Below, one piece after another: positions 10,132 through 17,671 of a stretch of DNA of 55,628 bases. The position numbers and the translations under genes were made by a program. Where the stretch lies: positions 1-55,628 of the forward strand of contig CAJUGS010000020.1 of the NCBI GenBank assembly GCA_910586305.1, in the 5' to 3' direction. Each line of letters opens with the position of its first letter. Within the stretch, counting starts at the first letter, position 1. The notes beneath the pieces are model-generated. The model did no database searches, was not told the origin of the DNA, and saw nothing but the letters and a program-made list of their open reading frames with translations. Source of the stretch: an uncultured Duncaniella sp. Its GTDB lineage: Bacteria; Bacteroidota; Bacteroidia; Bacteroidales; Muribaculaceae.

Positions 10132-10313
10132 AAAAACAAGAACTTCTTCCGGACAGATCCTTCATGCAAGTCCACCGATCATATATAGTGAATATAAGCA
10201 AGATAGACTCCATTGATGGATACACTCTCGAAGTAAGAGCCCACAGGATTCCGATAAGCCGAAACCTTCGTGACAGAATCGTGAACTGTGTGGTCGGGAA
10301 GTATATTATATGA
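10107..10313 (+). pseudogene. LytTR DNA-binding domain fragment
   Basis: The 68-residue frame carries the second half of a LytTR domain, including LLPDRSFMQVHRSYIVNISKI, a hallmark of LytR/AlgR-type response regulators, and the closing IPISRNLRD segment. The receiver domain and the first part of LytTR are absent. The frame overlaps the last 25 bases of the receptor gene in another frame, and plausible LytTR-like residues (GIISLGRF) extend upstream of the ATG inside the receptor's 3' end. This looks like the 3' remnant of a regulator gene fused to the receptor locus by deletion. A functional mini-regulator is possible but unlikely at this size. Confidence 0.65.
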
Positions 10314-10359
10314 CAAGATGCTCGGAAGGAACATATCTTCCGAGCATCTTGTCATATAA
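10306..10359. terminator. 23-bp bidirectional terminator
   Basis: A perfect 23-bp stem (10306-10328 with 10337-10359) around an eight-base loop, between the rightward LytTR remnant and the leftward fucP. It includes the TGA of the LytTR frame. Confidence 0.85.
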
Positions 10360-10368
10360 CACACAATA

Positions 10369-11676
10369 TTACTTAGGCTGTCGTGCCATACGGTATCCGT
10401 AGGCTACAACAACAATAAAGCATATCAGGGGAAGAACAAACGAGACATTTACAGCAGGCATATTCATCACGGTACCACAGTCAATGATACGAGCCTGCAG
10501 AGGAGGCAACACTGAGCCTCCGAGAATAGCCATTATAAGTCCGGCTGCACCAAACTTGGCATCTTCACCAAGGCCTTCGAGAGCAATTCCATAAATAGTC
10601 GGGAACATCAGCGACATACAGGCCGATACCCCCACGAGACAGTAGACTCCTGTGCGATCCTGGAAGAAGATTACTCCCACTGTCAGTATTGCAGCTGCAA
10701 ATGCAAGCGTTGCCAGAAGCTTACCTGCATTTACATATCTAAGGAGCATCGTACACACAAAACGGCTACAGCAGAATATTACCATGGCAATGATATTGAA
10801 CTTCTGTGAAAGCACCTCAGCACTTTTCTCATCCATTCCCTCGAGCATAAACACTCGTGTACCATACTGAATGATAAAGGTCCAACACATAATCTGTGCA
10901 CCAACATAGAAGAACTGAGCCACAACTCCTTCTCGATAACGGACAATTGAGAAGATACGTTTCAGAGTGGCTCCGAATTGAATTCCATGTGACTTGTCTC
11001 CGTTTTTAGGCATTCGCATAAATGCAATGACAGCAAACATAACGACCACTACCAGACCAATAAGAAGATATGGGGTTATCAACACGTTAAGGTCGGCATC
11101 GCGCATTGCCTCGAATTCAGCGTCTGATAGCAAAGCGCGCCCTTCGCTGTCAAGTGGATTCAGACGTGCCTGAATAAAATTCATCGCGACATACATTCCC
11201 ATAAGCGACCCGACAGGATTAAAGGATTGCGCCATATTCAGACGACGCGTAGCTGTCTCTTCCGAACCCATAGACAGGATGTATGGATTACAGCTTGTCT
11301 CAAGGAACGACAGTCCGCACGTTAATATGAAATAAGCAGCAAGGAACGGATAATATGCTCCTGAGAGCATTGCCGGATAAAACAAAAATGCTCCAGAAGC
11401 ATAGAGTCCGAGACCCAAAAGCACACCTGCCTTATAGGAATACTTACGTATAAATATTGCCGCCGGGAAGGCCATGGCAAAATATCCTCCGTAGAATGCC
11501 ACCTGTACAAGGGTTCCATCTGTAACACTCATACGGAATATCTTGGAAAAGGCCTTCACCATCGGGTTGGTAATGTCATTGGCAAATCCCCAAAGGGCAA
11601 AGCAGCTGGTAATCAATATGAACGGAATGATATAGTTTACTCCGTTATATTTCAGTAATGATTGATTGTCTTTCAT
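10369..11676 (-). CDS. fucP: L-fucose:H+ symporter
   Basis: Inner-membrane major-facilitator permease that imports L-fucose with protons. The 435 residues fit the 12-helix FucP family. Recognisable features are the opening ALWGFANDITNPMV and SFLETSCNPYI, whose acidic residues (Asp34 and Glu126) correspond to the two proton-coupling acids Asp46 and Glu135 of E. coli FucP, and the later SLMFPTIYGIALEGLG segment. It is the last gene of a leftward fucI-mutarotase-fucP unit, 17 bases behind the mutarotase, and ends at the bidirectional terminator. Related GluP/NagP-type sugar transporters are an alternative, but the context favours fucose. Confidence 0.92.
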   Translation of the reverse strand: MKDNQSLLKYNGVNYIIPFILITSCFALWGFANDITNPMVKAFSKIFRMSVTDGTLVQVAFYGGYFAMAFPAAIFIRKYSYKAGVLLGLGLYASGAFLFYPAMLSGAYYPFLAAYFILTCGLSFLETSCNPYILSMGSEETATRRLNMAQSFNPVGSLMGMYVAMNFIQARLNPLDSEGRALLSDAEFEAMRDADLNVLITPYLLIGLVVVVMFAVIAFMRMPKNGDKSHGIQFGATLKRIFSIVRYREGVVAQFFYVGAQIMCWTFIIQYGTRVFMLEGMDEKSAEVLSQKFNIIAMVIFCCSRFVCTMLLRYVNAGKLLATLAFAAAILTVGVIFFQDRTGVYCLVGVSACMSLMFPTIYGIALEGLGEDAKFGAAGLIMAILGGSVLPPLQARIIDCGTVMNMPAVNVSFVLPLICFIVVVAYGYRMARQPK

Positions 11677-11693
11677 GGTTTTTCTACAGTAAT

Positions 11694-12083
11694 TCAGTCA
11701 TAAAGATGGAACACCCTCTCCATAGGCTGCCATTTCTCGGCAGATGAAGCTCCAGGCTTGGCATCTTGGAATATAGACATATAGTCCTCCCATTCCTGCT
11801 GGCGCGGGAGTGTTGCAAGGCGCGTCATGGCAGCCTCAAGATCAAGATCTGCGGGAACTTCAACTATCATAAACAATCTGGTGCCACGGATATATATGTC
11901 CATTTCAAGGATTCCTACTTCTTTTATTCCTGCAAGAATCTCAGGCCAGAAATTCTCCTCTGCATGACGACGGCGATATTCCGTTATGAGTTCCTGGTTG
12001 TCTTTTAGATCAAGCGTACGGCAATAGCGTTTCACCCTCACTTGATAGTCCTTAATAGGATAACCCTCTTCTTTATGCTGCAT
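11694..12083 (-). CDS. L-rhamnose/L-fucose mutarotase family protein (RhaM-like)
   Basis: A small cytosolic protein of 129 residues that should interconvert alpha and beta anomers of a 6-deoxy sugar. The RhaM-family pattern is clear: RRRHAEENFWPEI around His40 (equivalent to the catalytic His of RhaM), ILEMDIYIRGTRLFMIVEV in the centre, and a Trp/Tyr-rich C-terminus (QEWEDYM, EKWQPM). By sequence it belongs to the rhamnose mutarotase family, not FucU, yet it lies between fucI and fucP, so L-fucose is the likely substrate here. It starts 77 bases after fucI, across an intercistronic hairpin. Confidence 0.85.
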   Translation of the reverse strand: MQHKEEGYPIKDYQVRVKRYCRTLDLKDNQELITEYRRRHAEENFWPEILAGIKEVGILEMDIYIRGTRLFMIVEVPADLDLEAAMTRLATLPRQQEWEDYMSIFQDAKPGASSAEKWQPMERVFHLYD

Positions 12084-12100
12084 AATGATGTATTTTTATG

Positions 12101-12136
12101 GAGGAGGGGCACGTAGCTTAGAGCGCGCCCCTCCTC
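12101..12136 (-). other. Intercistronic hairpin between fucI and the mutarotase gene
   Basis: A perfect 10-bp G+C-rich stem (12101-12110 with 12127-12136) over a 16-base loop. No T run follows on the minus strand, so it is more likely an mRNA 3'-end stabiliser or partial terminator that tunes fucI against the downstream genes. Confidence 0.55.
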
Positions 12137-12160
12137 AGATCTCAGCTTATTGTCAGCCGA

Positions 12161-13939
12161 TTATTTATATATCGGGCCGTAGTTCTCACAAGCACGGTAG
12201 TCCGCACCTTCTTTATCCATTCCAAACGCATTCCAGCAGGCGGGACGGAATATGTCCTTATCCTCAATGTTGTGCATACATACGGGTATGCGAAGCATTG
12301 AAGCAAGTGTGATAAGATCCTTGCCGATGTGTCCGTAGGTGATTGCACCATGGTTTGCACCCCAGTTGTTCATCACAGAGTAGACATCCTTAAATGCATC
12401 ACGGTCGGGGCAGAGACGGGGTACGAACCAGGTAGTAGGCCAGGTGGGGTCTGTGCGCATATCAAGGGCCTTATTGATTTCGGGATCAACGTCTACAGTC
12501 CAACCTTCAGCTATTTGAAGCACAGGACCAAGTCCCTTAACAAGATTCAAGCGAAGCATGGTGACAGGCATACCGCCTTTTGTCAAGAAATTGGAAGAGA
12601 AGCCTCCGCCACGGAAGTAGTCGCGATCTGCAGGATACCAAGTGGTGGCAGCAAGACACTTCTCTGCATCTTCCTGAGTCATTTCCCAATGAGGTTTCAT
12701 CACAGGCTGTCCATCTTCGCCGGTCACCTGACCTGTACCATCAAGAGTAGTGGCACCAGAGTTAATCAAGTGGATTATACCGTTCGAGGCACGTCCTGTG
12801 AGTTCTTTACCGGTAACGCGGTAAACAGCCTCCGGGCTCCAGTAGGTTCGCACATCGCTGAAAATCTGGGCACGGTTGGTGAGAAGATGGCCAAAGAGCA
12901 TTGCAACACCGTTGCAAGCATCGTTCTCAGTTGCGAGCACAAAGGCCTCACGTATACCATTCCAGTCAAAAGATGTGTTCATGAGTGCTTCTGAGAAGTC
13001 CCCGTTAGGATAGAAGTCGGTCCACTGGCGCTGTCCCTGGAAGCCACCTGCAATAGCATTGTGACCGAGAGCCTCTTCCTTGAAGCCAAGTTCCTTGAGC
13101 TTGGGATTGCCCTTCATGAGATCGCGCATAATTATGGTCATCTTTACCACAAATTCCCAGTCAGCATCCTTCTGCTCACGTGTTTTCTTCTTCTCGGGGC
13201 GGTTTTTGAAGTCTTCACCTTCACGAGGCTTGCAGTATTTTTCAGTCCAAGCCATTGCCTTGGCATATTCCTCCTTGTCATAGATTTCCTCAGTCATGCG
13301 ACGGATAATCTCTGTGAGGTCAATCGACTCAGTGCGCATTCCAAGATATTCCTGGAAGAAGTCCGGATCGACAATTGAACCTGCGATACCCATGGAGACC
13401 GAACCCATTGACAGATAGCTCTTGCCACGCATCATAGCCACAGCAAGAGCAGCGCGTGCAAATCGGAGAAGTTTTTCCGACACATCCTCAGGGATGGAGT
13501 TATCCTCGAGATCCTGAACATTGTGACCGTAGATTCCAAATGCAGGAAGTCCTTTCTGGGCATGAGCGGCAAGAACAGCGGCAAGATATACTGCACCGGG
13601 ACGTTCTGTACCATTAAAGCCCCACACTGCCTTAGGCCAATATGGATTCATATCCATAGTCTCTGAGCCATAGCACCAGCAAGATGTAACGGTGATAGTG
13701 GCTCCTACACCCTCACGCTCGAACTTCTCGGCGCAAGCGGCAGATTCAGGCACACGACCAATTGTTCCATCAGCTATAACGCACTCCACAGGAGTACCGT
13801 CGGGGTAGCGCAAATTCGAGGATATGAGGTCGGCCACAGCCTTTGCAAGGTTCATTGTCTTGTCTTCGAGGCTTTCGCGAATGCCTCCCTGACGTCCGTC
13901 AATTGCAGGACGGATACCTATCTTAGGATAGTTGCTCAT
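12161..13939 (-). CDS. fucI: L-fucose isomerase
   Basis: Cytosolic Mn-dependent aldose-ketose isomerase converting L-fucose to L-fuculose. The 592-residue protein aligns from end to end with E. coli FucI from memory: PKIGIRPAIDGR, CWCYGSETMDM, WGFNGTERPGAVYLAA, GFQGQRQWTD and YGHIGKDLITLASMLR. The metal ligands correspond to Glu338 (ATENDA), Asp362 (FSDVRTYW) and His530 (WGANHG). The start is the ATG at 13939; an upstream in-frame TTG lies within the promoter box and is rejected. fucK and fucA (fuculokinase, aldolase) are not in the window. It leads the fucI-mutarotase-fucP operon. Confidence 0.97.
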   Translation of the reverse strand: MSNYPKIGIRPAIDGRQGGIRESLEDKTMNLAKAVADLISSNLRYPDGTPVECVIADGTIGRVPESAACAEKFEREGVGATITVTSCWCYGSETMDMNPYWPKAVWGFNGTERPGAVYLAAVLAAHAQKGLPAFGIYGHNVQDLEDNSIPEDVSEKLLRFARAALAVAMMRGKSYLSMGSVSMGIAGSIVDPDFFQEYLGMRTESIDLTEIIRRMTEEIYDKEEYAKAMAWTEKYCKPREGEDFKNRPEKKKTREQKDADWEFVVKMTIIMRDLMKGNPKLKELGFKEEALGHNAIAGGFQGQRQWTDFYPNGDFSEALMNTSFDWNGIREAFVLATENDACNGVAMLFGHLLTNRAQIFSDVRTYWSPEAVYRVTGKELTGRASNGIIHLINSGATTLDGTGQVTGEDGQPVMKPHWEMTQEDAEKCLAATTWYPADRDYFRGGGFSSNFLTKGGMPVTMLRLNLVKGLGPVLQIAEGWTVDVDPEINKALDMRTDPTWPTTWFVPRLCPDRDAFKDVYSVMNNWGANHGAITYGHIGKDLITLASMLRIPVCMHNIEDKDIFRPACWNAFGMDKEGADYRACENYGPIYK

Positions 13940-13981
13940 GATATTATTGATATTAGAATTATTGTTGTATTTCTTACAATG

Positions 13982-13989
13982 CAAAATTA
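13982..13989 (-). promoter_or_regulatory. -7 box of the fuc operon promoter
   Basis: On the minus strand this reads TAATTTTG followed by C, a perfect TAnnTTTG box, 42 bases before the fucI ATG. The -33 element is not obvious, which may indicate an activator-dependent promoter. Confidence 0.65.
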
Positions 13990-14030
13990 GCGATTATATC
14001 ATCTCGCTTGTTAAAAATATCTGTTAAAAT

Positions 14031-14726
14031 CTATGAATTTTTGCTTGGCTTTCGTCTTTTATAACATTGTTTGTAGTCGCAAAGTCCACATGAATACTCC
14101 ACTTTCCTCACATTGTCACCAAGGCCTATTATACCGCTCACTGATTTTATCGGGACCATCAGCGAAGAAGATGTCAGTTTGACACCACACGGATCCTCAA
14201 CCGGAAAGGTTGAGAACAAATCATTCTGCTCACTTACGTGCCAACCACAATAGCCCGGGCTGAAACGATTGGTGTGCTTCCATCCATACGAATCAAGCAA
14301 CTTCTGAAGGGACTCCTCCATCACATCGGCTGTTTTTTCGGCAAGGACGCTTCCCACCGAGTCGGCGATAAATATTTTCACCATATCGCCTCTGCTCTTC
14401 AGCTCTTCCTGGAATTCTTCAAATTCAACTCCGGCTGTGGCTACAAAAAAGGCGTAGCGCCGAGAGCCCCTAAGCTGGCGTGATATTATTTTGCCTATGT
14501 GAAATTTACGGCCCACGGCCTCCAGCGTATTCGCTGTCTCATCAGCAACACCGTCAGCTATGAAAAAGCTGAACCGCGGGCTCAATATTGTTTTTATGTG
14601 ATTTAGAAGTTCAATGGTCTCCGAGACAATGGACTCATCTGGGATATTTACCCCATAGCCCATCTGTTCATATATCTCCTCAAGGCTTATATAAAGATCC
14701 TCAAAAGTGAGCGTGTTCTCAATCAT
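14031..14726 (-). CDS. Free-standing methionine-synthase-type activation protein (corrinoid reactivase candidate)
   Basis: A 231-residue protein resembling the AdoMet-binding activation domain at the C-terminus of MetH, which reductively re-methylates inactive cob(II)alamin. The most diagnostic stretch is SYGWKHTNRFSPGYCGWHV followed by LFSTF, the counterpart of the MetH RxxPGYxxxP AdoMet site; the earlier helices (AEKTADVMEESLQKLL) also fit. A Cys-rich tail, CGLCDYKQCYKRR, may bind a metal or act in redox chemistry. The ATG overlaps the stop of the methyltransferase gene by four bases, so the two are translationally coupled. I infer that it maintains the corrinoid domain of the 984-residue fusion encoded at 20113, and possibly other corrinoid proteins. 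Confidence 0.8.
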   Translation of the reverse strand: MIENTLTFEDLYISLEEIYEQMGYGVNIPDESIVSETIELLNHIKTILSPRFSFFIADGVADETANTLEAVGRKFHIGKIISRQLRGSRRYAFFVATAGVEFEEFQEELKSRGDMVKIFIADSVGSVLAEKTADVMEESLQKLLDSYGWKHTNRFSPGYCGWHVSEQNDLFSTFPVEDPCGVKLTSSSLMVPIKSVSGIIGLGDNVRKVEYSCGLCDYKQCYKRRKPSKNS

Positions 14727-15730
14727 TTATTATTGAAATCGTAAAGAGCCTTGAAGAAGGAATCAATGTTCACCATCGGAGTATGAGGAGGCGTGTCACA
14801 TCCGCTTGACAGGACAAAATTAGGAAACTCCGTCATCTTTTCGAGAAGCATTGTCGTGTCATGATAGATTTGCTCCGGAGTGGAATCCTTGAACACCGAC
14901 ACCGGGTCAAGATTTCCCATAGTAAGAGCAGATGCAGGTACGTCCCGACTGACTTCGGCCATATCACATTTATTGCCAAAATGATAGGCTGCCGAACCTG
15001 TTGCTACCATAGCTCCGGTACAATGACCCGTATTGCCACAATTATGAAGTATGACACTGAAAAAATCATCCTGTACGGCGTCGACAATTTTCTTGACATA
15101 ATCCGACGAGAATCTACGGCAATCCTCATCCGACATTAAGCCGGCAGCAGGTTCGGCCATCATAACGGCATTTACACCACATTCCTTCAAGGCCTTGCAG
15201 TATTTGAGTATGAATTCGGTGCATTTTGCCAGCAGAAGATGAGCAGCTTCCGGGTCCTGATATATCAAAATCATTATCTCGGACATATCGTAAAGTCGTC
15301 CTGCAAGCGAGAACGGGCCAATACAGCCACCGATAACCGGGCGGTCTGTTATATCACGAGCTGCAAGAAGATTCGCTTTCAGATATTGAGGTACTCGTCC
15401 GGCTTTCAATGAAGGCACTTTGAGATTTCTTATGTCTTCCGGAGAGTCAAGAAGGTGCCCGATTACGGCGGGAACTTCGTTGTCTGTAAAAGATATTTCA
15501 GAGCCAAAAGCTTCTGCCTCAACAGTGAGGTCCATTATTACAGACGCGGCCGCTGTCGGATACTTATCGGCCAAAGCCTTTATGGCTTTAAAGTGCGCAT
15601 CGCCGTTGCTGCAGGCTTCGAGCACGGTATTGCCTGTGAGCTCTATACCCGGATGTGTCATTACCGGCACAGCGGCCACCTTTTTATCACGGATGAGATT
15701 GTCCATCCATTCTTTCATGTTTTTCTTCAT
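14723..15730 (-). CDS. URO-D superfamily methyltransferase (MtaA/CmuA-like)
   Basis: A 335-residue cytosolic TIM-barrel protein of the uroporphyrinogen-decarboxylase superfamily, in the methyltransferase branch typified by MtaA and CmuA. Characteristic segments are GGCIGPFSLAGRLYDMSE near residue 134, AEPAAGLMS and ILHNCGNTG. The zinc-site pattern of MtaA-type enzymes is present as His229-x-Cys231 with Cys311 (SSGCDTPP). Such enzymes move methyl groups between a corrinoid protein and a thiol or other acceptor. True HemE is unlikely because of these metal ligands. It has its own promoter and is coupled to the activation protein downstream; the divergent partner starts at 15839. Confidence 0.85.
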   Translation of the reverse strand: MKKNMKEWMDNLIRDKKVAAVPVMTHPGIELTGNTVLEACSNGDAHFKAIKALADKYPTAAASVIMDLTVEAEAFGSEISFTDNEVPAVIGHLLDSPEDIRNLKVPSLKAGRVPQYLKANLLAARDITDRPVIGGCIGPFSLAGRLYDMSEIMILIYQDPEAAHLLLAKCTEFILKYCKALKECGVNAVMMAEPAAGLMSDEDCRRFSSDYVKKIVDAVQDDFFSVILHNCGNTGHCTGAMVATGSAAYHFGNKCDMAEVSRDVPASALTMGNLDPVSVFKDSTPEQIYHDTTMLLEKMTEFPNFVLSSGCDTPPHTPMVNIDSFFKALYDFNNK

Positions 15731-15753
15731 GGCAAGTTATGCGATTTGAAGTG

Positions 15754-15761
15754 CAAATATA
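15754..15761 (-). promoter_or_regulatory. -7 box, MtaA-like/activation operon
   Basis: The minus strand reads TATATTTG followed by C, a perfect TAnnTTTG box, 23 bases before the ATG at 15730. It is back to back with the promoter at 15805, so one regulator could act on both operons. Confidence 0.65.
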
Positions 15762-15804
15762 GCAATTTTTTATCTAAACTTTTTCCTTTCTCACCGATAA
15801 TGAC

Positions 15805-15812
15805 TACTTTTG
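15805..15812 (+). promoter_or_regulatory. -7 box, glycosidase/corrinoid operon
   Basis: TACTTTTG followed by C, a perfect TAnnTTTG box, 26 bases before the ATG at 15839. A TTTTC about 20 bases further upstream is a weak -33 candidate. Confidence 0.6.
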
Positions 15813-15838
15813 CATACCTTAAATCATAGTATGCAAAA

Positions 15839-17662
15839 ATGAGGGAAATACTTTCAGCTGCTGCAATAGCACTTTTCACATCATTGTCACTCCACTCAGG
15901 CAATATTTATGTTTCCGCATCCACAGGTAGCGACCTCGGATCCGGCGATTCGGCCTCCCCCCTTCTTACTGTCGGAGAGGCTGTGAAGCGTGCTCGCGAG
16001 TTGCGACGGCTCAATCACCTTAAAGCAGACGAAGAAATCCGCATTATACTTGAAGAAGGAGTCTATCCACAAACAACCACATTATTTATTCGTCCAGAGG
16101 ACAGCGGTTCAAAATCCGCTCCGACTGTAATAGCTTCCGCACCGGGCGCAAAAGCGATCATTAGCGGAGGCGTAAAGGTGACAGGCTGGAAAAAGGGGAC
16201 TGATGACGAGCGTGTACGTCCGGAACTTAGAGACCATGTGTGGGTTGCCGATGCTCCACTTTCAGCCAATCGCATGATTGAGACACGCCAACTTTACGTG
16301 AACGGAAAAAAAGCCTTTAGAGCATCTATGTTAGGCCCTGGGACGATGGAGCGAATGGTTGATTTCAACATCGAAGACAAAAGTATCACTGTCCCGGCTC
16401 CAGAAATAGATTTGAGCAATGCAAAAAATCTGGAAATGACAGTGCATCAGAGGTGGGCCATAGCAATTTTACGAGTCAAGAATATTATCCCGGTTGAAGG
16501 AGGTAATGTGAAAGTTTTCTTTCACGACCCCGAAAGTTCGCTTGAATTCGCTCATCCGTGGCCTCAGCCTGTGATAGATGGTGAACGTGGCAATTCATCA
16601 TATGTGTTCACAAATGCGCTGGAACTCCTCGACACCCCCGGCGAATGGCATCAAGACTATCCTTCTGGGAAAATATTTTACTATCCTGAATCGGGTGTCA
16701 ACCCGATTTCCGCAGAGATTGTGACTCCATTACTTGAGACCATTGTGACTGTCGACGGTACACGAGAACGCCAGGTTAAAAACTTCCGGTTTGAAAACGT
16801 TGCGTTTGAATACTCATCCTGGACCCGGCCCTCTCGCGAAGGACACGTCACACTCCAAGGCGGATTCAGACTTCTCGATGCTTATAAGCTACTGATTCCC
16901 GGACTACCGGAAAAAGCAGAACTGGAAAACCAAGCCTGGATAGCACGTCCGGAGGCAGCCATAACAGTCAGCCATGCGACAGGGATTGATTTCGATGGTT
17001 GTACTTTCAACCATTTAGGAGCCACTGGCCTTGATTATGTCACATCCGTGTCTGAGTCGACTGTCTCGGATTGCAAATTTGAGGATATCGGAGGCACGGC
17101 AATACAGATAGGCACATTCCCCGACAGAGGGTTTGAAACCCATGTCCCATACATACCTCTTGACTCGACAGAAATATGTTCCGGAATCACAATTAGTCGG
17201 AATCTTATCAGGAATGCGACTAATGAAGACTGGGGATGTGTGGGAATCGGAGCCGGCTATGTTCGTGACCTCACCATATCAGACAACGAGGTGTGTGAGC
17301 TGAACTATTCAGGAATCTGTGTCGGATGGGGATGGACACCTCTTGAAAGCGGAATGCGCAACAACCGTATTACCGGGAATTATGTCCACGATTTTGCCGC
17401 CCAACTGTATGATGCAGGAGGCATATATACCCTCTCCAACCAACCCGGTTCAATAATATCCGGAAACAGAATTGAAAATCTAATCGACGCACCATATGCA
17501 ACCAATCACCGTGGCTTCTATATCTACTTTGATGAAGCCACCGATGGGTATACCGTTGAAAACAATCTGTGTCCTGACGCGGAGTTCGGCTACAACCGTC
17601 CCGGCCCGTCAATGGTGATACGCAACAATGGTCCACACGTCGTATTAAATAACAAGAAGTAA
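15839..17662 (+). CDS. Right-handed beta-helix glycosidase, GH141-like
   Basis: A 607-residue exported protein with a hydrophobic signal peptide (about residues 1-20). It opens with YVSASTGSDLGSGDSASPLLTVG, typical of parallel beta-helix carbohydrate-active enzymes, has a RQLYVNGKKAFRA segment near residue 150 and a glycine/asparagine-rich helix region (about 340-600) containing YDAGGIYTLSNQPGSIISGN. These features resemble family GH141, which includes alpha-L-fucosidases acting on rhamnogalacturonan II and some xylanases; this assignment is from memory of motifs and should be treated as likely, not certain. The stop is nine bases before the GH31 start, so the two are one operon. Its position opposite the fucose genes favours a fucosidase role. 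Confidence 0.7.
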   Translation: MREILSAAAIALFTSLSLHSGNIYVSASTGSDLGSGDSASPLLTVGEAVKRARELRRLNHLKADEEIRIILEEGVYPQTTTLFIRPEDSGSKSAPTVIASAPGAKAIISGGVKVTGWKKGTDDERVRPELRDHVWVADAPLSANRMIETRQLYVNGKKAFRASMLGPGTMERMVDFNIEDKSITVPAPEIDLSNAKNLEMTVHQRWAIAILRVKNIIPVEGGNVKVFFHDPESSLEFAHPWPQPVIDGERGNSSYVFTNALELLDTPGEWHQDYPSGKIFYYPESGVNPISAEIVTPLLETIVTVDGTRERQVKNFRFENVAFEYSSWTRPSREGHVTLQGGFRLLDAYKLLIPGLPEKAELENQAWIARPEAAITVSHATGIDFDGCTFNHLGATGLDYVTSVSESTVSDCKFEDIGGTAIQIGTFPDRGFETHVPYIPLDSTEICSGITISRNLIRNATNEDWGCVGIGAGYVRDLTISDNEVCELNYSGICVGWGWTPLESGMRNNRITGNYVHDFAAQLYDAGGIYTLSNQPGSIISGNRIENLIDAPYATNHRGFYIYFDEATDGYTVENNLCPDAEFGYNRPGPSMVIRNNGPHVVLNNKK

Positions 17663-17671
17663 TCATACAAC

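Noticed and set aside
12329..12994. 221-residue plus-strand frame within fucI
   Set aside because: Antisense shadow of a highly conserved enzyme.
10369..13939. Complete fucose catabolic operon
   Set aside because: fucK, fucA and a fuc regulator are not present in the window; only isomerase, mutarotase and permease are.
13940..13984. Longer start for fucI at a TTG (15 extra residues)
   Set aside because: The TTG is part of the TAATTTTG promoter box, and the extra residues are low-complexity and absent from FucI as I know it.
14723..15730. HemE (heme biosynthesis uroporphyrinogen decarboxylase)
   Set aside because: The His-x-Cys...Cys metal site and coupling to a corrinoid activation protein fit the methyltransferase branch instead.
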